Shown here piece after piece: positions 6,490-10,080 of a stretch of 10,080 bases of DNA (its first letter is position 1; each line of letters starts with the position of its first letter). The notes beneath the pieces were generated by a model. The model worked only from the letters and a program-made list of their open reading frames with translations. It did no database searches and was not told the DNA's origin. The position numbers and the translations under genes were made by a program. The stretch is from JBGLNJ01 sp964353405. Lineage in GTDB: Bacteria > Chloroflexota > Anaerolineae > Fen-1058. The DNA is taken from contig CAYGWJ010000465.1 of NCBI GenBank assembly GCA_964353405.1, positions 1-10,080 on the forward strand. The letters are read 5' to 3'.

Positions 6490-7422
6490 ATGACGCACGA
6501 CACGATAGAAACTACCGGTCGCGGTTTGCGCGCGTTGCTGGTCTCGCTCGTCGGCCTGCTGCTGACGACGGCGTTTCAGGGCGCGATAGCGCTGTTGGGT
6601 GGCAGCGCCGGTTTGCTGGCCGAGACGATCCACAACCTGGCCGATGCTTTTACAGCGTTGCCATTGGGGCTGGCGTTTATCCTGGCGCGGCGCGAGGCCA
6701 ATCGGCGTTTTACCTACGGATACGGTCGTGCCGAAGATGTAGCGGGCGCAGTCGTCGTGCTGCTCATCGTCGCCAGCGCCGGGCTCTCGGCGTACGAATC
6801 CTACCAGAAGCTGGCGCATGCCGAAACGCCGCGCTACCTGGAATGGGGGATGCTGGCAGCGGCCGTGGGCATCGTCGGCAACGAAATCGTCGCGCGCTAC
6901 AAGATTCGTGTGGGTAAGGAGATTGGCTCGGCGGCTTTGGTGGCCGACGGGCAACACTCGCGCGCCGATGGGCTGACGTCGCTGGCGGCGCTCCTGGGGC
7001 TGCTCGGCGCGCGGCTGGGTTGGCCCCAGGCCGATGGCATCGCCGGGCTGCTCATCACGCTGTTCATCCTGGGTATCGTGTGGGAGACCGGGCGCGACAT
7101 CCTTTCACGGTTGATGGACAGTGTAGAGCCAGAGTTGGTCACGCAAATGGAATCGGTCGCCGTTGGCGTGGCCGGGGTGCAACGGGTTCATTCGATCCGT
7201 GCGCGGTGGGTGGGGCATCAGTTGACGATGGAAGTCCACATCTCTGCCGATGGAGCGACCACACTGTTGGCTGCACACCAAATTGCTGAAGAGGTGCGCC
7301 ACGCGCTCATGCACAGCATCCCGCGTCTGAATGATGTGGTCGTTCACGTGGACCCGGTCGAATCACAGCCGGGTGAGTTTCACCAGACCACACGCCATCA
7401 CGAGTCGGCAGAGTCTGGATGA
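6490..7422 (+). CDS. Cation diffusion facilitator (CDF) family divalent metal efflux transporter
   Basis: This is a 310-residue inner-membrane proton/metal antiporter with about six membrane spans. The transport-site residues are visible: HNLAD in TM2 (His48, Asp52) and HSRAD in TM5 (His156, Asp160). HxxxD/HxxxD sites are usual for Zn- or Co-transporting CDFs, whereas Mn-type members use DxxxD. GSAGLLAETIH and FTYGYGRAED are further family signatures. Residues about 215-290 form the cytoplasmic dimerisation domain (GVAGVQRVHSIRARWVG, then LNDVVVHVDPVE). A His-containing tail (HQTTRHHES) follows. The Shine-Dalgarno site is weak, so translation may depend on the J-domain gene just upstream. Its last 25 bases overlap the end of a convergent gene on the other strand. 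Confidence 0.92.
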   Translation: MTHDTIETTGRGLRALLVSLVGLLLTTAFQGAIALLGGSAGLLAETIHNLADAFTALPLGLAFILARREANRRFTYGYGRAEDVAGAVVVLLIVASAGLSAYESYQKLAHAETPRYLEWGMLAAAVGIVGNEIVARYKIRVGKEIGSAALVADGQHSRADGLTSLAALLGLLGARLGWPQADGIAGLLITLFILGIVWETGRDILSRLMDSVEPELVTQMESVAVGVAGVQRVHSIRARWVGHQLTMEVHISADGATTLLAAHQIAEEVRHALMHSIPRLNDVVVHVDPVESQPGEFHQTTRHHESAESG

Positions 7423-8177
7423 TTTGGATGGGCAGTGCCTTCACGAGGTCTCTGGTAATAAAGTATGCGGTCCCACCAATATTGCAACGCCATCGATGCA
7501 TATCCGATAATCCATGACGTGACGCACGCTGCGAAAAAGCCAGATCTATATGATGAGTTATACACTACAGCAGGGAATAACAGAGTAACAACTACTACCA
7601 CAATAAGTACACTTGTCGAAAAGCCAACGAGCACGATAGGCAGTCTCGCGGCTCTGTCCTCACTCGACTCTTTGATCTCCCTTACGCCAACGACCCGACC
7701 ATGTGGGGTAACGTGACCGTCAAACTGACTTATCAACATGCTGAGAGTGAGCGATTCTCTTGAATTCAGGAGAATCGGTTCCAGAATAGCTTTTGCTCCC
7801 TCCTTGTCAATCTTCGCTAACTCCCTCAGACTGGACGGACTTGCGTCTATAACTGTAGCTGTGAGTACCTTGGCCTTTTCACCAAAGCTGAAACTGATTG
7901 GAATCTCATAGTCGGAGGATCTGATCTCCGCGTTGCCCGAGTTGATGATCCTTACCTTAACCCGGCTCATATCATGTACGGGATTCCCTCGGAAAAGTAT
8001 CGGCGACTCAGAACTTGTGCTTCGCTTGGCAAACGGCAATGGAGCAAAGACCGCTTCGTAAGCCAGCGCTTTGCGTCTACGATCTGTAAGCCACAGTACA
8101 AGAGTAATGATGATTCCGCCCACTGCAATTATCGTCTGTATGAACTGCCATATCGGGTCGCGCAGAATCCAAAGCAT
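7398..8177 (-). CDS. Membrane protein of unknown function with three predicted spans
   Basis: This 259-residue protein does not belong to a family I can name. One membrane span lies near the N-terminus (about 11-31, IWQFIQTIIAVGGIIITLVL), followed by a basic TDRRRK stop-transfer. A soluble region (about 35-175) looks beta-rich and contains INSGNAEIRSSDYEIPISFS. Similar 'N-S-G-x-x-x-I-x-x-S-D-Y-E-x-P-I' segments occur in membrane-anchored hypothetical proteins of accessory regions. Two further spans lie near 180-206 and 213-236, with a hydrophilic tail. The frame is open from 8285, but the ATG at 8177-8175 has GAGGAG (8189-8184) at good spacing and begins right before the first span. The block is AT-richer than its neighbours. 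It lies about 58 bases after the 8601-8236 gene on the same strand, so co-transcription is likely. Confidence 0.75.
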   Translation of the reverse strand: MLWILRDPIWQFIQTIIAVGGIIITLVLWLTDRRRKALAYEAVFAPLPFAKRSTSSESPILFRGNPVHDMSRVKVRIINSGNAEIRSSDYEIPISFSFGEKAKVLTATVIDASPSSLRELAKIDKEGAKAILEPILLNSRESLTLSMLISQFDGHVTPHGRVVGVREIKESSEDRAARLPIVLVGFSTSVLIVVVVVTLLFPAVVYNSSYRSGFFAACVTSWIIGYASMALQYWWDRILYYQRPREGTAHPNHPDSADS

Positions 8178-8235
8178 TTCGGTCTCCTCGAATTGAACCC
8201 TGCTAAATACAGTGAGGACTTTGCTGTGTTCCTCA

Positions 8236-8601
8236 TCAAGTACTCGGAAACATTGCCAGATACGCAACAGCCAACAAGCAAACAATCACAAATACCACGA
8301 TCAGGAGCCCGCCCATAGCGCCAGCAATTCCTGTGGTCGTAGAGACAGCCTTGTCATATTGGCTCGGGCCATCTTTCGTCACAGGCTCCTTGGTGGGCGC
8401 CAAGAATCCTTGTACCTTGCCGTACCAATACGCCAATTGACGCGCGACGAACCCCGTCAATCCTGTTAGAAAAACTCCCCAAAGGAAGCCAGACAAATAC
8501 GCAGGTTCACCCAATCGTTCGACAACATGCATACGCACTAGATCGGCCACCGGGTCAAAAACGCCGATTAAGTTCCTCAACAAACTAACCAGTGCTTCCA
8601 T
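8236..8601 (-). CDS. Small membrane protein of unknown function
   Basis: This is a 121-residue protein with no recognised family. The N-terminal 30 residues form a possible amphipathic helix (MEALVSLLRNLIGVF, ADLVRMHVVERLG). A moderately hydrophobic segment lies at about 36-58 (SGFLWGVFLTGLTGFVARQL), and a strong span at about 92-117 (GIAGAMGGLLIVVFVIVCLL and on). A hydrophilic linker separates them. TGGAG lies about seven bases upstream of the ATG (8601-8599). It is the first gene of a likely two-gene minus-strand unit with the three-span protein at 8177-7398, and it diverges from the gene at 8760. Its small size and paired membrane architecture are typical of accessory or toxin/defence-type modules, but nothing in the sequence proves such a role. 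Confidence 0.7.
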   Translation of the reverse strand: MEALVSLLRNLIGVFDPVADLVRMHVVERLGEPAYLSGFLWGVFLTGLTGFVARQLAYWYGKVQGFLAPTKEPVTKDGPSQYDKAVSTTTGIAGAMGGLLIVVFVIVCLLAVAYLAMFPST

Positions 8602-8653
8602 CTGCAGACTCCATCTAAGAACTCTGCTGTCGCGGGTTCACCATTCCTCCCAG

Positions 8654-8677
8654 CACAGACCAAGTCCCCGGTCTGTG
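8654..8677. repeat. Perfect inverted repeat in the divergent intergenic region
   Basis: CACAGACC (8654-8661) and GGTCTGTG (8670-8677) are perfect 8-bp arms around an 8-base spacer, between the divergent genes. It could be an operator for the minus-strand genes or a leader hairpin. It has no T-run on either side, so a terminator is less likely. Confidence 0.6.
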
Positions 8678-8695
8678 GTGGGTTCTGAGGGCTGC

Positions 8696-8724
8696 TTGAC
8701 AAATCGCTCGGCGTGTGATATAAG
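8696..8724 (+). promoter_or_regulatory. Near-consensus promoter of the 8760-9266 gene
   Basis: TTGACA (8696-8701), 17 bases, then TATAAG (8719-8724). This is a full -35 match and a good -10 at optimal spacing. Transcription would start around 8731, inside the LexA-type palindrome, with a leader of about 30 bases containing the GGGAGG ribosome site. Confidence 0.8.
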
Positions 8725-8735
8725 AACATATGTTC
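8724..8735. promoter_or_regulatory. LexA/SOS box overlapping the -10 and start region
   Basis: GAACATATGTTC is a perfect palindrome (14 bp as AGAACATATGTTCT, 8723-8736). It matches the GAAC-N4-GTTC LexA (DinR) box of Gram-positive bacteria and several other phyla. Its first base is the last base of the -10, and it covers the expected start site, the classic position for repression. The gene at 8760 is therefore predicted to be DNA-damage inducible, provided the host LexA uses this motif. Confidence 0.75.
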
Positions 8736-8759
8736 TCAGTGAAGCAGGGAGGCAAAATC

Positions 8760-9266
8760 ATGGAAACACTACTTGATTTGCTCACGAATTTCGACATTCT
8801 GTATTTGCCACAGACCATCATTGAATCAATTTGGCATTCTAATTGGAAAAGTGCCTACCGACAAAACGGCGTAATGGGCCTTGGTAGAGAAGTCGTAGAT
8901 AGCCTATTAGGTTTCAACTCGTATCAATTCTATGTATCTATGAACCATGGATGGAGCGGTCACAGCATCAATGATCTCCTCGCCAGGCACGGCATCAAGA
9001 TGTGGGGTTGGACCTTTGCAAATGGAGAAATGTTCTTTCGAGTCAAGAAACGACAAGCCGCGTGGGCGCAATATGTCATGCTCCGCGCGGGTGTGCCACT
9101 GCAGAGCCCTCTGACCGCCCCAACACCCAATACGTCTACTGCCACTGTCGCCACCAGCAAACATCAATCGCAGAGCCCTGCAGGATCGCCGAATGACCGG
9201 ACCATGAATCTCGATCAGCAGTTCGATGGGCTGATCCAGAAAGTCTCCTCGTTTCTCGATTTGTAG
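8760..9266 (+). CDS. Unknown protein, predicted to be SOS-controlled
   Basis: This is a 168-residue protein I cannot assign to a family. Residues about 1-50 look helical (METLLDLLTNFDILYLPQTI). A compact segment at about 53-114 has MNHGWSGHSINDLLARHGIK, then MWGWTFANGEMFFRVKKRQA and WAQYVMLRAGVP. The pattern, a short helix, a beta-hairpin with aromatics, then a basic helix, could be a small nucleic-acid-binding or winged fold, but that is inference. A Ser/Thr/Pro-rich linker (115-147) leads to a short amphipathic C-terminal helix (148-168). The ATG at 8760 is preferred over the in-frame ATG at 8730, because 8730 lies inside the operator and at the transcription start, while GGGAGG (8747-8752) sits seven bases before 8760. 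It is the only gene here with a visible SOS box. Confidence 0.8.
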   Translation: METLLDLLTNFDILYLPQTIIESIWHSNWKSAYRQNGVMGLGREVVDSLLGFNSYQFYVSMNHGWSGHSINDLLARHGIKMWGWTFANGEMFFRVKKRQAAWAQYVMLRAGVPLQSPLTAPTPNTSTATVATSKHQSQSPAGSPNDRTMNLDQQFDGLIQKVSSFLDL

Positions 9267-9689
9267 CTTTGCCAGACGTTGGATCAGTGGACGGATAGTC
9301 CAGCCCGTGCGGCCCTGCCAATAGGAACGCGCGACGGGTCCGGGTGACGTTACATGGTCACCAGACACGTCGCGCGTTGTGTTGCTCCGTTGGCGCTTGA
9401 GTGGTGGCATGGATGGCAATGTAGGCTTCCCCGAGTCAGCCAACCTGGCTGGGCCTCAATGCCGCTGGGGCATCACGGGGCGTCTACCTATTGTTGTATC
9501 ACCGGAGCGAGTCGCTGTCAAGCCCCAATTGCACCCGTTCGACTATGACTTTTCCAAAGCCCTTCGACAAATCGCCAAAGCAGAATTCTCAAAGCCTTCT
9601 TGGCTGGCATGAGTGCCCTGCGCCGTCTTGTTCCTCGCCCAGTGTCGTCTCTGCAGCGACACGAGTGCTGTCAAGCCGCGTACGACTGA
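9267..9689. other. Non-coding stretch without a supportable gene
   Basis: Open frames here are short, lack ribosome sites and show no family signature (for example 9379-9612, 77 codons). It contains the imperfect inverted repeat at 9326-9378. It also contains the first copy of a loose direct repeat, CGAGTCGCTGTCAAGCC (9508-9524), echoed as CGAGTGCTGTCAAGCC at 9662-9677. It looks like decayed sequence between the accessory block and the next gene. Confidence 0.55.
9326..9378. repeat. Long imperfect inverted repeat (about 20 paired bases)
   Basis: AACGCGCGACG (9326-9336) is perfectly complementary to CGTCGCGCGTT (9368-9378). Inside, GGTGAC (9343-9348) pairs with GTCACC (9357-9362) around an 8-base loop, and GTC/GAC adds three pairs between them. 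It starts 60 bases after the stop of the 8760 gene. It could end that transcript (the downstream T-run is weak) or mark an element end or protein-binding cruciform. Confidence 0.7.
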
Positions 9690-9790
9690 AATAGCGGGTA
9701 CATATCCTGACACGGTAGTTGTTTCGTCGGGCGTCATCAGCGACACCGCCGACGTGATCGTCGGGTGGCCGTATCACGTCTATTTGCGGC
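9690..9790 (+). pseudogene. Remnant of a DUF11 / 'YLP'-type C-terminus, related to the 3451-5562 protein
   Basis: The plus frame reads VVVSSGVISDTADVIVGWPYHVYL. This corresponds to the end of the solute-binding protein (ATISDGELAAPVIV, then AVIVEWPHHIYL). At the DNA level 9765-9787 matches 5511-5533 at 20 of 23 bases. Past the tyrosine-leucine the remnant reads RQ instead of PV and runs into unrelated sequence. Upstream there is no signal peptide, SBP domain or complete DUF11 repeat. It is the tail of a lost paralogue or of another secreted protein with the same ending. Confidence 0.7.
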
Positions 9791-9793
9791 AGA

Positions 9794-9835
9794 GACAAGC
9801 TCTTGGCGCCCCGAGGCGCTGGGGTCTTGTTCCAA
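9794..9835 (+). terminator. Terminator-like hairpin behind the DUF11 remnant
   Basis: In RNA, 9795-9810 can pair with 9815-9830 at 15 of 16 positions if G-U pairs are allowed, around the loop CCGA. The core is GCGCC/GGCGC and the base is ACAAG/CTTGT. The following TCCAATTT is only weakly U-rich. It lies just after the remnant's end, as expected for the terminator of the lost gene. Confidence 0.5.
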
Positions 9836-9928
9836 TTTCCGCGACTAGTCCTCTCGGACTACCCGCCTGCCTGCCCTTGACCGGTCGGACTATGGACATT
9901 CCCTGTTCCCTGCCGTACAATCGAAGCA

Positions 9929-9995
9929 GACAAGGTGACAAGGTGAGGGGGTGACAAGGTGACCAAATCACCTTGTCACCTTGTCACCTTGTCAG
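9929..9995. repeat. 8-mer repeat array folding into a near-perfect hairpin
   Basis: Copies of GACAAGGT/TGACAAGG run in one direction (9929-9962, one copy degenerate, AGGGGGTG). Three copies of TCACCTTG follow in the opposite direction (9968-9993), around the loop CCAAA. The arms pair over about 26 positions with one mismatch and two G-U pairs. It resembles the short tandemly repeated sequences of filamentous bacteria. It ends about 20 bases before the next gene's start, so it lies in that gene's leader or promoter region. Confidence 0.9.
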
Positions 9996-10015
9996 CCCAA
10001 GGCAGGAGAAGCAAT

Positions 10016-10080
10016 ATGGCCGATCAGGAAACCAAGACTCAACCCACCGGGGCCGTGATTGTCGTCGGCGGCGGCATCGC
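10016..10080 (+). CDS. Start of an FAD/NAD(P)-binding oxidoreductase (possibly HdrA-like), cut by the window end
   Basis: Only 21 complete codons are visible: MADQETKTQPTGAV, then IVVGGGIA. The hydrophobic strand followed by GGGIA is the start of a Rossmann-type dinucleotide-binding motif (GxGxxG), so an FAD or NAD(P) enzyme is well supported. The sequence around it, with a short polar leader and VIVVGGGIA, resembles the first flavin motif of heterodisulfide reductase subunit A-type proteins, but other flavoproteins begin similarly. AGGAGA (10004-10009) precedes the ATG by six bases. The inverted 8-mer array lies directly upstream. Confidence 0.7.
   Translation, partial: MADQETKTQPTGAVIVVGGGI

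Noticed and set aside
6226..6957. 243-codon minus-strand frame
   Set aside because: It is antisense to the J-domain and CDF genes, both strongly supported, with no motif of its own.
8907..9443. 178-codon minus-strand frame opposite the SOS-controlled gene
   Set aside because: It has no good start site and reads through the inverted repeat. The plus-strand gene has promoter, operator and ribosome site.
9929..9995. CRISPR array
   Set aside because: The units are 8 bases without spacers and switch orientation, forming a hairpin, unlike CRISPR repeats.

Overview
The window most likely comes from a member of the Chloroflexota (Anaerolineae-like), or a metagenomic relative. The main clue is the large secreted protein at 3451-5562. 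It ends in a DUF11-type repeat followed by a 'H-x-I/V-Y-L-P' tail, a C-terminus common in secreted proteins of that phylum. Most of the window is GC-rich, with short intergenic gaps and good Shine-Dalgarno sites. This placement is inference; no rRNA or marker gene is present.

Layout. (1) 109-2107: a two-gene plus-strand unit, a small protein of unknown function followed by a GH13 alpha-glucosidase with all catalytic residues. (2) 2127-2649: a dead membrane-anchored thioredoxin gene. It has lost its CxxC region and is interrupted by a 153-bp MITE-like element with 25-bp inverted termini and an 8-bp target duplication. Removing the element and one duplication restores the reading frame exactly. 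(3) 2669-3220: an AhpD/carboxymuconolactone-decarboxylase-family gene with an in-frame TGA exactly where the second cysteine of the CxxC redox motif belongs, and a GC-rich hairpin just after it. This is a strong candidate selenoprotein (CxxU). A clear terminator follows. (4) 3451-5562: a promoter and a secreted family-5 solute-binding protein fused to a DUF11-type domain, then a terminator. (5) 5635-7422: a coiled-coil J-domain protein and a CDF metal-efflux transporter.

(6) 7398-9266: a visibly AT-richer accessory block. Two minus-strand membrane proteins of unknown function lie divergent from a plus-strand gene of unknown function (8760-9266). That gene's near-consensus promoter carries a perfect GAACATATGTTC LexA/SOS box. 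(7) 9267-10015: no intact gene. It holds a long imperfect inverted repeat, a decayed copy of the C-terminus of a DUF11/YLP protein like the one at 3451-5562, a terminator-like hairpin, and an 8-mer repeat array forming a near-perfect hairpin. (8) 10016 onward: the first 21 complete codons of an FAD/NAD-binding oxidoreductase, possibly HdrA-like, cut by the window edge.

The three most notable items are the candidate selenoprotein, the MITE insertion that can be undone to restore a gene, and the SOS-box-controlled gene with its divergent membrane-protein partners.
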